Shown one piece after another: positions 1 through 7,759 of a stretch of 64,000 nt of DNA. The notes beneath the pieces were generated by a model, which saw only the letters and a list, made by a program, of their open reading frames with translations, did not search any database and was not told where the DNA came from. The position numbers and the translations under genes are program-made. How positions within the stretch are numbered: position 1 is the stretch's first letter; the number at the start of each line of letters is the position of its first letter. This stretch comes from Duodenibacillus massiliensis (GTDB lineage: Bacteria; Pseudomonadota; Gammaproteobacteria; Burkholderiales; Burkholderiaceae_F). The DNA lies in contig NZ_LT635860.1 of the NCBI RefSeq assembly GCF_900128485.1, forward strand, positions 38,853 to 102,852. The letters run 5' to 3'.

Positions 1-579
1 AAGAACGTACTCGCGCACGTTCCAGAATCCGAGCTGGTCGCCCTGCTGATAGTCCGTGCCTTCGACTTCGGGATTCTTGATCTTCTGAATGTCGAAGGAT
101 GCGGTTTCAATCACGATTTTGGTGATCGGAAGCACTCGGCAAACCGCTTCAATGCGCGATATGTGCGCCTGAATGCGGTTTTCAACGGACGGCGCAAGCC
201 AGCCCTTGTGCTTTGATCGAACGCGATTGTCAAAACGCGGCGCACGGTAGCGGGTCTTGTGGTTGCGTCGGGAGCGGCGAAGTGCCAAGCGATCCGAGAG
301 CAAGCCCGTCACGTCCTGCCGCAGTTCGACCTCGGAAGCCAACAACTCTTCCTTGGCGGTCGTTGCGCTCAGGCCGACGTGCTTGTAGCCCGCATCCACA
401 CCCAAGCTGATCGGCTGCTTGGTTTCGCCCGTCGGCACCGTCAGTTGAATCACAAAGGGCGTTCGGCGCACAGGCACGGCCTTCCCGGCCCGAAGGAGCT
501 TACGCGCCTTGGGCGGGGAGCACGGCATGAGCGGTTGCCCGCGCATATTCAACACAAAAACTTTCAAAGTGTTCTCCAT
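1..579 (-). CDS. iscB: IscB RNA-guided nuclease, N-terminal 193 residues (runs off the window)
   Basis: IscB is the RNA-guided nuclease family ancestral to Cas9. The visible part has the N-terminal PLMP motif (residues 16-19), the RuvC-I motif GVDAGYKHVG with catalytic Asp62, and an Arg-rich bridge helix (about 98-119). Unlike the second copy it also has RuvC-II, IVIETASFDIQKIKNP with Glu158. It ends at FWNVREYVL, which in the family leads directly into the HNH domain. The ATG at 579 is chosen because the protein then starts just before the PLMP region, as in relatives, and the 5' non-coding region matches an omegaRNA position. The frame is open to the window edge, so this copy may be intact. 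Confidence 0.88.
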   Translation of the reverse strand, partial: MENTLKVFVLNMRGQPLMPCSPPKARKLLRAGKAVPVRRTPFVIQLTVPTGETKQPISLGVDAGYKHVGLSATTAKEELLASEVELRQDVTGLLSDRLALRRSRRNHKTRYRAPRFDNRVRSKHKGWLAPSVENRIQAHISRIEAVCRVLPITKIVIETASFDIQKIKNPEVEGTDYQQGDQLGFWNVREYVL

Positions 580-858
580 TGACGGATACCTCACGGGCTC
601 CGTCTGCTCGACCTTGCGGTCGGTGGTGATCCTTCGCCAATGTTGGAAGGGGTTTGTTGTCTGAAGCACCGCTCCTACCTCTCAGAGCTTTTAACCGCAG
701 ACCGCAGAGCGCGGGACTAGGATCGACATCCCGCGGTGCCTGTTTGCGTCCCGTCTTGCGACGGAACGGATTCCCAACCAACGGAGTCCGTCCGAAAACG
801 GACTGAGGCTAGTCAACCAAGACTTGTTGCCAAGCCTCTGACTTCAGTCAGGGGTAGT
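580..858 (-). ncRNA. candidate omegaRNA scaffold of the left iscB
   Basis: The 279 bp upstream of the iscB start are rich in short perfect hairpins: CTGACTGAAGTCAG at the outer end, then GTCCG-TTTT-CGGAC, CCGTC-GCAA-GACGG and GACC-GCAA-GGTC. By eye the sequence is the same as in the second copy. In known IscB systems the omegaRNA is encoded here and its guide is the flanking DNA just outside the element. That would make the guide the sequence reading inward from about 880 to 859 on the minus strand, which belongs to the interrupted LysE-family gene. Transcription and exact ends are not shown by sequence. Confidence 0.72.
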
Positions 859-1012
859 TGACTGCATGTACGCTCATTGTCTTTTCAGCCGTTGCCGTGA
901 CAGCGGGGAGCCTTGCCGATCTCCTGAGAACCCCTGCGGTGCAGTATTGGCTCAACAAGACTGCCGCCGTCATTTTTACGGTGCTTGCGGCTTGTACGCT
1001 GCTTCTTGAATA
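859..1012 (+). pseudogene. 3' end of a LysE/RhtB-family exporter gene cut by the iscB element
   Basis: On the plus strand an open frame reaches from the element boundary to a TAG at 1010-1012. It reads LTACTLIVFSAVAVTAGSLADLL and then RTPAVQYWLNKTAAVIF and a hydrophobic end. Hydrophobic segments separated by a short polar stretch with a conserved Trp-Leu are typical of the C-terminus of LysE/RhtB amino-acid exporters. There is no start codon or N-terminal part next to it, because the iscB element occupies that side. The rest of the gene should lie left of the window if it survives. The antisense frame over this stretch is not a gene. Confidence 0.68.
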
Positions 1013-1141
1013 GCCCACAGGACTTCGGAATTTTTCTGACATGGTGGTTGGAAAAAATCCGAAGTCATCAATGCTTAGTGCGTTGATTATTAAGGATTCA
1101 CAAAAAAAATATTTTTCCGGATTTCTTTAAGCGGCATTGCG

Positions 1142-1178
1142 AAAAAACGGGAACCTGCCTTAAAGAGCAGACTCCCGT
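1142..1178 (-). terminator. rho-independent terminator of the first porin gene
   Basis: On the minus strand a stem made of CGGGA/TCCCG and CTGC/GCAG with a small internal bulge is followed by TTTTTT. It lies about 30 bp past the porin stop codon. Confidence 0.7.
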
Positions 1179-1205
1179 CAATTCAACCGATCTGATCAGT
1201 CAGAA

Positions 1206-2345
1206 TCAGAAGCGGTGCACGATACCGGCCGTGAGTTCATAGCCGTTCGGGGTGGCATCGGTCTTAGCCTTGTTGTCTTCCACCTTTTCCTGAGAGTAGC
1301 CGGCCATCACGTAGAGGGCAGTACGCTTGGAAACGGGGTAGTCGTAACCGGCTGCGACAGACAGGCGCGTGAAGTCAACGTCAGCGTCGTTATCCATGTC
1401 GCGGTAACTCAGCTGGCCCTTGATGACGCCGCCCGCCAAGGGATAGTTCACGCCGAGGCTTGCACCCCAGCCGTCCACGAAGCCGTAGCCATGGACAAGA
1501 TTAATGATGCCGCTCTTGGCAACACCGCCGCGGGCGTTGACGTTCAATTCCTGGTCCTTGAAGTACTGGCCGAAAACGATCACCTTAAAGCCGTTGTCAA
1601 AGGTGTAGTTGCCGCCCAGGGTCACGGTCATGCCGTCATCTTCGTGAGCGTTAGCGCCGGTACGGGCATTACCGTAAAGGGTGGTGTCGGCGACCAAAAC
1701 GGCTTCAAGACCGGCGTTCACATAGCGGGCAGCCAAAGAGGCATAGCGGTCAGCATCAGCCTTACCTTCTTCGCCGGCACTGGTGTTCATCTTCAGAGAG
1801 TACATGGCGTAGCCGGTGAGGCCGCCGAAGGTGGGCGTACGGTAGGCAAACGCATTGTCAACGCGTGTCCAAATCGAAGCCGAAGCAAAACCGGAGCTCA
1901 AGCCCTGCGTGTAGTTGGCAAAGAGGGGATCGATCGCGCGGAAGAGACCGTTTTCACCGAGCACGCTGCCGAAGACGGGCATCAGACCCATCCAGACCTT
2001 ACCGAAGGGGCCGGAAATATTGAGGTGCGCTTCGCGGCCGAAGAGCTTGCCACCCTGTTTCGTATCCAGAGCACCCGTATCGGATTCAATGCCGGACTCC
2101 AGGGTAAAGCCCACCTTGTAGCCGTTACCGAGATCTTCAACGCCGCGAAGACCCCAGCGGGAGCCGAATTCCTGGGCGTTGGTCATGGAGAACGTGTCGG
2201 TATCGGCAACGCCTGCGATGTCGGCGTCGGTGTGCACGTAGCTCACGCCGGTATCAAGGAGCCCGTAAACCTCAACCTGAGGGGCAGCGCCTGCGGCGCT
2301 CACCAGAGCGCCCGTCACGGAGAGCGCCAGAAGAGTCTTTTTCAT
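1206..2345 (-). CDS. outer-membrane porin (Burkholderiales-type general porin)
   Basis: A 379-residue protein with a Sec signal peptide (MKKTLLALSVTGALVSAAGAA) followed by VEVYGLLDTGVSYVH, the usual first strand of Burkholderiales trimeric porins. Alternating beta strands follow, with Gly-rich turns such as GLRGVEDLGNGYKVGFTLE, and it ends in ...AGIVHRF, whose terminal Phe is the signal for outer-membrane insertion. It would form a 16-stranded diffusion pore. It is monocistronic with a clear terminator. A second member of the family lies at 24701-25834 and is clearly diverged. Substrate preference cannot be read from sequence. Confidence 0.93.
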   Translation of the reverse strand: MKKTLLALSVTGALVSAAGAAPQVEVYGLLDTGVSYVHTDADIAGVADTDTFSMTNAQEFGSRWGLRGVEDLGNGYKVGFTLESGIESDTGALDTKQGGKLFGREAHLNISGPFGKVWMGLMPVFGSVLGENGLFRAIDPLFANYTQGLSSGFASASIWTRVDNAFAYRTPTFGGLTGYAMYSLKMNTSAGEEGKADADRYASLAARYVNAGLEAVLVADTTLYGNARTGANAHEDDGMTVTLGGNYTFDNGFKVIVFGQYFKDQELNVNARGGVAKSGIINLVHGYGFVDGWGASLGVNYPLAGGVIKGQLSYRDMDNDADVDFTRLSVAAGYDYPVSKRTALYVMAGYSQEKVEDNKAKTDATPNGYELTAGIVHRF

Positions 2346-2489
2346 TTAAAAACATCCTTTTTTTGTTTTGCTGCAACCAAGTCCGCCTTCAATCGGAGGA
2401 CTTGGCGCTGTTGTGTCTGAGAAAACGCCGAAAGCGCTGTGTCCCCGCAGGACTTTCCGGCGGGGATGCAGCGCTTACAGGTTCACGAA

Positions 2490-4007
2490 TTACTTCTTCG
2501 AGAGCTTCACAGCCGTACGGGCTGCGGTGCGGCCGAAGATCGTGCAGTCGGCAACGGCAACGGTGCCGAGACGGACCATGCCGTGCACACCGCCCGTGGC
2601 TTCACCGGCAGCGTAGAGGTTCGGGATCACCTTGCCGCGGGCGTCGATTACCTGGGCTTCGTTGTTGATCTCGAGACCACCCATGCAGTGGTGCACGCGC
2701 GGCCACAGACGGCAGGCGTAGAAGGGACCGACTTCGTTGGGCACGCCGTCATTGAAGAACATGCAGTCGAAGTCCGGGTCTTTCTTCGCCTTCATGTAGC
2801 CGTTGAACTTCGCGTTTTCCTTCTCGAGAACGTCGTAGGGGATCTTGTAGAAGTCAGCGAGTTCCTTCAGGGTATTGAACTTGCGGATCGTGCCGCGCTC
2901 CTGAACCTTCTTGAACATTTCAGGCGTCATATTGTGGCCGACGACCTTGTTCATGACGTTCTTTTCGCAGGCGTAGATGAGAACCGGGTGGCCGAGCGCA
3001 ACAATGGCGTCAGCGCGGACCTTACGGTTGCCGGTTTCCTTAATGAAGCGCTTGCCGGTGGCGGGGTCAACCATCGGGCCGTAACCCACCGTGGATTCCA
3101 CAAAGAGAGGAGCCAGACCGAAGCCCTTTTCGTCGGGGCTTGTCCAGGGACCGAGCTGAATCCAGTCCATCTGAATGGTGTTGGCGCCGATCATCTGGGC
3201 GCTCTGAATTACTTCGCCGGTGGCACCGGGGTGGTTGGTGGAGGTAAACGCAGCGGTCAGACGCGGATCGTGGTCGGTACGCATACGCACGTTCTGCGCG
3301 AAGCCGCCCGAGGCAATCAGCACGCCGTTTACGGCACGGATGTACTGCACGCGGCCGGAATCTTCCTTACCGAAGCGGTAGCGGGTGCGGACCTTGACGC
3401 CCAGGACCTCGCCGTTCTTGCCGACAACGAAATCGTCAACGATCGTGCGCAGTTCAACGGGGATACCGTATTCCTGGCACTTCTTGTACATCGGGTTAAT
3501 GAAACCGGCGCCGGTGTTTTCCACCACAGCGTGGCTGCGGGGTACGGAGTGACCGCCGTGGTAGGTGACGGCCTTAAATTTCACGCCGATCTTGTCGCGC
3601 AGCCATTCGTAGTTCGCAACGGATTCATCCGCAATGTGGCGCGCAAGCTGCGGGTGCGCAAGACCGCCGCCCGCCTTCATGATGTCGCTGTAAAGGAGGT
3701 CGGCGTTATCCTTGATGCCGGCTTTTTTCTGCATGTCGGTGCCGGCTGCGGCAATGGCGCCGCCGTTAATGATGGAGTTGCCGCCGTAGGTGGGCATCTT
3801 GTCTACAACGAGCACGCTTTTCATGCCCTGTTCATGGGCTTCAAGAGCCGCGGCAAGGCCTGCAAAGCCCGTACCGATGATGAGGAAATTGACGGTGCGG
3901 TCCCACTTTTGCGGTGCAGAAACACCGGCCATGGCGGCAGAAGCCACAGGACCCAGCCCCAGGGCAGCGGCGGTACCCAAAAGTGAGCGGCGGGAAATAT
4001 CGGTCAT
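2490..4007 (-). CDS. Tat-exported FAD-dependent reductase of the fumarate/urocanate reductase family
   Basis: About 505 residues. The N-terminus MTDISRRSLLGTAAALGLG is a twin-arginine signal, so the protein works in the periplasm. An FAD-binding dinucleotide fold follows (FLIIGTGFAGLAAALEA, then VVDKMPTYGGNS), and the C-terminal segment HHCMGGLEI...LYAAGEATGGVHG is diagnostic of the flavocytochrome c / fumarate reductase flavoprotein family. There are no CxxCH haem motifs, so electrons must come from a separate cytochrome not seen nearby. The start at 4007 is preferred over the upstream in-frame GTG at 4016 because GGAGTG sits at ribosome-binding distance. Likely a terminal reductase for a small unsaturated acid; fumarate, urocanate or another acrylate is possible. 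Confidence 0.85.
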   Translation of the reverse strand: MTDISRRSLLGTAAALGLGPVASAAMAGVSAPQKWDRTVNFLIIGTGFAGLAAALEAHEQGMKSVLVVDKMPTYGGNSIINGGAIAAAGTDMQKKAGIKDNADLLYSDIMKAGGGLAHPQLARHIADESVANYEWLRDKIGVKFKAVTYHGGHSVPRSHAVVENTGAGFINPMYKKCQEYGIPVELRTIVDDFVVGKNGEVLGVKVRTRYRFGKEDSGRVQYIRAVNGVLIASGGFAQNVRMRTDHDPRLTAAFTSTNHPGATGEVIQSAQMIGANTIQMDWIQLGPWTSPDEKGFGLAPLFVESTVGYGPMVDPATGKRFIKETGNRKVRADAIVALGHPVLIYACEKNVMNKVVGHNMTPEMFKKVQERGTIRKFNTLKELADFYKIPYDVLEKENAKFNGYMKAKKDPDFDCMFFNDGVPNEVGPFYACRLWPRVHHCMGGLEINNEAQVIDARGKVIPNLYAAGEATGGVHGMVRLGTVAVADCTIFGRTAARTAVKLSKK

Positions 4008-4351
4008 AAGTAACACTCCTTCCTTTTCGTTCTTGTTGAAAGACAGTCGTTTTGCTCCCTGGGCAGAGGCTGTGTCGACCCAGAAATCCGCGACTTTGTC
4101 TTATAGCAGAGATTAGGCCTTGTTTACCTCTATCGGTATACCCAAAGTACTCATCCCGACCGACGACAATCCCTCGGGGCTAACACCTCAAAATGATGGA
4201 CTTGAGATAGGTAAAACCACGTAAAATGCCGATCAATCCCAAAAATTTCGAAATTCGGCATCGATATCCGTAAAAACCCTTTGTCAGCGCGCGGGTGTTT
4301 CGGCAATAATCTGCGCCTGCGGCAGACGCATCGGTAAGGATTCAAAGAGTT
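4008..4351. other. intergenic region between divergent genes
   Basis: A 344-bp region between the FAD reductase (minus) and a small membrane protein (plus). It must hold both promoters. No riboswitch, RNA gene or strong inverted repeat was recognised. Frames through it have no supported start or family resemblance. Confidence 0.5.
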
Positions 4352-4867
4352 ATGAGCGAAGAAAGTCTTCAGTTTGTGGGCTCGGCAGCCCTTTTGTTTT
4401 TCTGCATTCTGATCGTGCATTCGCTCTGGATGACTGCGCGCAAAATCCCGGCCGCCCGAAACGTACGCCCCAACGGCGTCAAGGGGGGACTGCTTCTGAC
4501 CGTCATCTTTTGTTTTGCAATGGTCGTCATTGATGCGGCAAGTGCCGCCAACATCCTGATTTTCGTTAACGGCCAGAGCCCCGCGGGCGCCACGGCCGCC
4601 GACGTCGTGCGCCACGGCACTCCGGGCATTGCCGGCAGCATCCTTTTTATGGCCGCCATTCACCGCTTTGTCACGGGGCGCACCAGGCGCGCGTTTTGGT
4701 TCGGGGTGATTCTCATGTGGTGCGCCGGCCCTTTAAACGAGTGGCTCGCGGTATTTTCGCAGAGGGCAACGGAGCTCATGAGCGCTGAAATCGTCACAGG
4801 CTGCACGGTTTTGGCAACGCTTTATCTTTTGGTATCCAAACGTTCCCGCAACACCTACGGTCTCTGA
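4352..4867 (+). CDS. small integral membrane protein of unknown function
   Basis: A 171-residue protein with about four to five hydrophobic segments (near residues 8-28, 45-67, 90-108, 115-133 and 145-160) separated by basic loops such as RKIPAARNVRPNG and RFVTGRTRRA. No family was recognised. The start ATGAGCGAAG is preceded by AAGGATTC at a loose ribosome-binding distance. It stands alone between a divergent FAD reductase and trpF. The regular spacing of membrane segments and the intact frame suggest a real gene, but nothing indicates its role. Confidence 0.65.
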   Translation: MSEESLQFVGSAALLFFCILIVHSLWMTARKIPAARNVRPNGVKGGLLLTVIFCFAMVVIDAASAANILIFVNGQSPAGATAADVVRHGTPGIAGSILFMAAIHRFVTGRTRRAFWFGVILMWCAGPLNEWLAVFSQRATELMSAEIVTGCTVLATLYLLVSKRSRNTYGL

Positions 4868-5106
4868 GACAGAAATTTTCCTGACAGGGCTGCGAAAACC
4901 GCGCCGTTACGGCCTTTGGCCGCAATTTGTCTAGGTTGTTCACGGTATTTACCTTTGCTTCGGACTCTCGTAGCATTCGCCCGTAATCCAAAAAGTTCGA
5001 AACCGACCCCTCACATGATTACCAAAACGTGGGGGTTTCCCCGCAGTTTTTTTCTGGGTCGACACAATCAGCCCGGGTGAAAACTGTGCGGCGTGTAGAG
5101 GTCTGT

Positions 5107-5796
5107 ATGCTTTTTTCCAAATCTGCGGCTGATGATACCCAGCGTGTGCGCGTCAAGATCTGCGGCATTACCCGGGAAGACGATGTGGTGGCGGCGGTGG
5201 ATGCCGGCGCCGATGCCGTGGGCTTTATCTGTTATGCGGGCAGTCCCCGCTTTGTGTCGCCCTCAAGGCTGATGAGCCTTGCAAGCCTCGTGCCCCCGTC
5301 GGTCACTAAGGTTCTTCTCTTTGTGAACCCCAAGGCCGAGGAGGTGCGTGAGTACCTCTCGTTTGTGCCGGATGCGACGCTGCAGTTTCACGGCAACGAA
5401 TCCCGCGCCTTCTGCGATCAGTTTCATGTCCGTTACATCAAGGCTGTGAGTATCGATAAGCCTGAGCGCCTCACCGAGGCGCAAAACGACTACCCGATGG
5501 CAGCGGCTCTCTTGGCGGACGCCGCAGGCGTCACCCGCGGCGGCACGGGTATGTCCTTTGACTGGCAGGCGGTCGCATCCGTGCGAAGCCGTATCACCAA
5601 GCCCCTCATTGTCGCGGGCGGCTTAACCGCAGAGAACGTCTGCGAGGCGATCCGCACGCTTTCGCCCTGGGCCGTGGATGTGGCCAGCGGTGTTGAATCT
5701 GCTGTGGGCGTGAAGGACCCCGCCAAGATCACTGCCTTTATGGAAGCCGTGAATAACGCGGGCGACGTCGCCGCCTGCGAAGAAGCCCGCGATTAA
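5107..5796 (+). CDS. trpF: phosphoribosylanthranilate isomerase
   Basis: 229 residues. TrpF catalyses the Amadori rearrangement of N-(5'-phosphoribosyl)anthranilate in tryptophan synthesis. The fold is a TIM barrel, with the first-strand motif VKICGITREDDVVAAVDAGADAVGFI (shortened here: VKICGIT, catalytic Cys), the LQFHG motif, and the phosphate-binding end LIVAGGL...ENV...VDVASGVES. The ATG at 5107 is preferred to the 26-codon upstream extension because it follows AGAGGTCTGT and places VKICG about 15 residues in. No other trp gene is adjacent, so it appears to be transcribed alone. Confidence 0.93.
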   Translation: MLFSKSAADDTQRVRVKICGITREDDVVAAVDAGADAVGFICYAGSPRFVSPSRLMSLASLVPPSVTKVLLFVNPKAEEVREYLSFVPDATLQFHGNESRAFCDQFHVRYIKAVSIDKPERLTEAQNDYPMAAALLADAAGVTRGGTGMSFDWQAVASVRSRITKPLIVAGGLTAENVCEAIRTLSPWAVDVASGVESAVGVKDPAKITAFMEAVNNAGDVAACEEARD

Positions 5797-5913
5797 GCCA
5801 AGATAAGGTATTGCATCGTTTGTCAATTGATACTTGATTTGTCGAGAAACGACCTAAATGGGAATGGCGGACTACCATTCCCTTTTTGTTATCAGACTTC
5901 TGTTTCAACAAAG

Positions 5914-6063
5914 ATGCAAAAAGACAAACAAAGTATCGGTCGGTGTGGTGAGTATTTCGTTGCTGGTGAGCTCGAGCGACATGGCTTCATGATAGCCCCG
6001 AAGTACCTGGGGTTAAATACCCCTGTTAGCGAGCCAACAAGCTCAACCGTAAACCCGCGCTAG
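5914..6063 (+). pseudogene. N-terminal fragment of a PD-(D/E)XK-like nuclease protein
   Basis: From ATG 5914 the frame reads MQKDKQSIGRCGEYFVAGEL and then ERHGFMIAP. The pattern G-x-x-GEY-x-VA-x-EL-x-x-x-GF is how many small PD-(D/E)XK endonuclease-like proteins begin. About 30 codons in, the resemblance ends and the frame closes at 6063. Directly downstream come remains of a group II intron, so the gene was probably interrupted and then reduced by deletion. The nuclease assignment rests on the first helix only. Confidence 0.45.
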
Positions 6064-6080
6064 ACACAAAAATCTAAACA

Positions 6081-6290
6081 CACCCGTGGAAGAAGGTAAG
6101 GACGAGAAGGAGGGCGTTACTCCAGCTTGGGTGCGATGAAGAGACGGCTCATAAATGGGCCAATACCCGAAAAGGCGCCTGGCGGGTTGCACACAGCCAA
6201 ATTCTCTCGACCAAGCTGACCAATGGTATTCTGAAGAAGAATGGGTGGAGTTGGCTCGGTATGCACCGAGTTAACGGTATGGGAAGGTAA
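6081..6290 (+). pseudogene. C-terminal remnant of a group II intron reverse transcriptase/maturase
   Basis: An open frame without a start reads KVRTRRRALLQLGC, then DEETAHKWANTRKGAWRVAH, then ILSTKLTNGILKKNGWSWLG, ending at TAA 6288-6290. The signature KWANTRKGAWRVAHS followed by a T-x-x-LTN-x-x-L stretch is the usual end of bacterial group II intron proteins, and the preceding TRxRxLxxLG segment also fits. The reverse transcriptase domains (YADD box) are missing. Only about 65 codons remain, so it cannot be functional. Confidence 0.75.
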
Positions 6291-6396
6291 AACTATGAAA
6301 ACCGCCGTAAAACACTGCGTGAGCAGTGCCTACCAGATCGGTACGGGCGGTGGTGTGGAAGGACGGCGGGGCCTAGCCCCGCCTCCTATCCGATAC
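6291..6396 (+). ncRNA. 3' end (domains V-VI) of a decayed group II intron
   Basis: Right after the maturase stop comes AACCGCCGTA paired at a distance with TACGGGCGGT, in domain V position. It is followed by GGTGTGGAAGGACGGCGGGG and a GGCGGGG-CCTA-CCCCGCC hairpin, ending CTCCTATCCGAT. This tail (GGTGTG...GGACGGxGG...CCTCCTAxxCGAT) is typical of domain VI and the 3' splice site of bacterial group II introns. The tip of domain V is longer than the canonical 34-nt form, so it is probably degenerate. No 5' GTGYG end was found. Confidence 0.62.
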
Positions 6397-6408
6397 TTTA
6401 AAAACAGG

Positions 6409-7632
6409 CTATGCGGCCGGGAAAAGCCACACCGAGAGCCCGAAGAGAATAAAGAGCGCCGTCTGGCAGATAAAGCACGGCCACAGTGTCTTAAAGAAGT
6501 CCGCCTTAAAGTAGTTAAGCGTAATGATGAGACACATGTGCGTGGGGGTGAGCATCTGGCCGCCCACGCCGCAGACAAGGGCAATGCTCAATAGATCGAG
6601 GTTTCCCGGCGCGATTGCGGCGACAATGGGCATCACGATCGCGACGTGCCCTTGGGAAAGCCCCGTTAAAACGCCCACGATAAAGCTCAGAATCGCAATG
6701 ATCCAGTAGGTGGAAAGGGGAGCCCCGGTCACGGCCTTCACAATCTGCGGCATCACGCCCGTGACGTCAAGCAGCGCAATGAAAAGGAAGATGCAGAAGA
6801 CGTCGCGGAAAAGGCGCTTTTCAATTGCGCCGATGAAGACTTCGGTCACAGGCACCGGGCGCTTGCAGATGTAAAGCACCGCGAGCGTAATGACCGAGGT
6901 AATCCCCATCGCAACACCTGCGTTAAGGCCGAAGGCGAGCATCAGAATGAGCGCAAAGATAATGGGCGAAAAAGAAAGCGCAAAGTCGTGACGTTCTTTA
7001 CTTAATTCCTGTTTTGAAATTTCCGGGCGCGCTTCGGGTTTAAGTTTCACGCCCGCAAGAAGCACGAGCCAGCCGAGAATAAACGCGGCGGCCGTGAGCC
7101 ACGCCAGATGCATGATGACGGTGCCGACCGGCACCTGCGCAATCGCGCACGCGAGAATCATGCCCGGGACAATGGGGCTTGAGAATTCAAAAATGTGCCG
7201 GAACCAAAAGTTAATGGCTGCCAGGCGGTTTTCGCTGATCGTTTCGCCCTGCGCGACTTTTTCCACGATGGGCGCGGAAAACCGCGCGCCGCCGATCGAA
7301 GGCAAAAGCCCCAGAAACGCGGGCATCACTGCAAGCGAAATCTTTTTGTTCGGGGTGAGCTGTTTGAGGTACTCCACCATACCGGCGAGGCACCCGCTTT
7401 TTCTCAATTCAATCTCAAGGCACACCACAAAGTAAAGGGCTGCCAGCAGGTCCCAGGTGCGCGACTGCGTCACCATCTGCACCGCGGCGTCCCAGATAAG
7501 GTGCGGCGCGGGGTTTGTGAAGACCCAGAGGATGAGGCCGCTACCCAAAATCGCGGGGCCGAGCGGTACTTTAAACCGGAGCATCACCACAAGCGCGATG
7601 ATGGCAACGGCAATGATCACAAAAACAGACAT
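6409..7632 (-). CDS. DUF401-type permease
   Basis: A 407-residue, very hydrophobic protein with about ten to eleven membrane segments. Features typical of DUF401 proteins, which are distantly related to gluconate/citrate-type permeases, include an early LLAALYFVVCLEIELRKSG segment, the loop LLPSIGGARFSAPIVEKVA, and late SQGHVAIVMPIVAAIAPGN and GGQMLTPTHMCLIITLNYF hairpins. These proteins are thought to move organic anions; the substrate is unknown. The stop codon lies only about 12 bp beyond the group II intron remnant, which lies tail-to-tail with it. Confidence 0.8.
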   Translation of the reverse strand: MSVFVIIAVAIIALVVMLRFKVPLGPAILGSGLILWVFTNPAPHLIWDAAVQMVTQSRTWDLLAALYFVVCLEIELRKSGCLAGMVEYLKQLTPNKKISLAVMPAFLGLLPSIGGARFSAPIVEKVAQGETISENRLAAINFWFRHIFEFSSPIVPGMILACAIAQVPVGTVIMHLAWLTAAAFILGWLVLLAGVKLKPEARPEISKQELSKERHDFALSFSPIIFALILMLAFGLNAGVAMGITSVITLAVLYICKRPVPVTEVFIGAIEKRLFRDVFCIFLFIALLDVTGVMPQIVKAVTGAPLSTYWIIAILSFIVGVLTGLSQGHVAIVMPIVAAIAPGNLDLLSIALVCGVGGQMLTPTHMCLIITLNYFKADFFKTLWPCFICQTALFILFGLSVWLFPAA

Positions 7633-7759
7633 AATGTAAAATGGGCGGAGGTGCCGCCCATAGGTAACAACACGTAAAAGAATGTTCTGATTTTACGCGT
7701 GGATTAAGCCCGTTTTCGGTTACCTGATGCGCCCTTTTTGGACGTGCGTCAAAAAGTAA

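Larger units (their letters stand above)
1..858 (-). mobile_element. iscB element, 5' part, inserted in a LysE-family gene
   Basis: Left-edge part of an IS200/IS605-related iscB element, read on the minus strand. Its upstream boundary is set by comparison with the second copy on the plus strand: positions 858 down to 152 are collinear with 60061-60767 (707 bp each, no indels seen, only a few substitutions), and similarity stops abruptly beyond 858. Outside the boundary lies the 3' end of an exporter gene, so the element landed inside a gene. No tnpA is visible, and the 3' half lies outside the window. Boundary seen in sequence; family assignment from the protein. Confidence 0.85.

Noticed and set aside
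848-1042. 64-codon minus-strand frame between the iscB element and the porin
   Set aside because: The plus strand here encodes a convincing LysE-family C-terminus; the minus-strand product shows no family pattern and crosses the element boundary.
1215-4116. Long plus-strand open frames opposite the porin and FAD reductase genes
   Set aside because: They are antisense shadows of GC-rich coding sequence; the minus-strand products have signal peptides and clear families, the plus-strand ones have none.
6129-6140. GTGCGA as a group II intron 5' end
   Set aside because: It lies inside the maturase reading frame, downstream of recognisable maturase residues, so it cannot be the 5' splice site.
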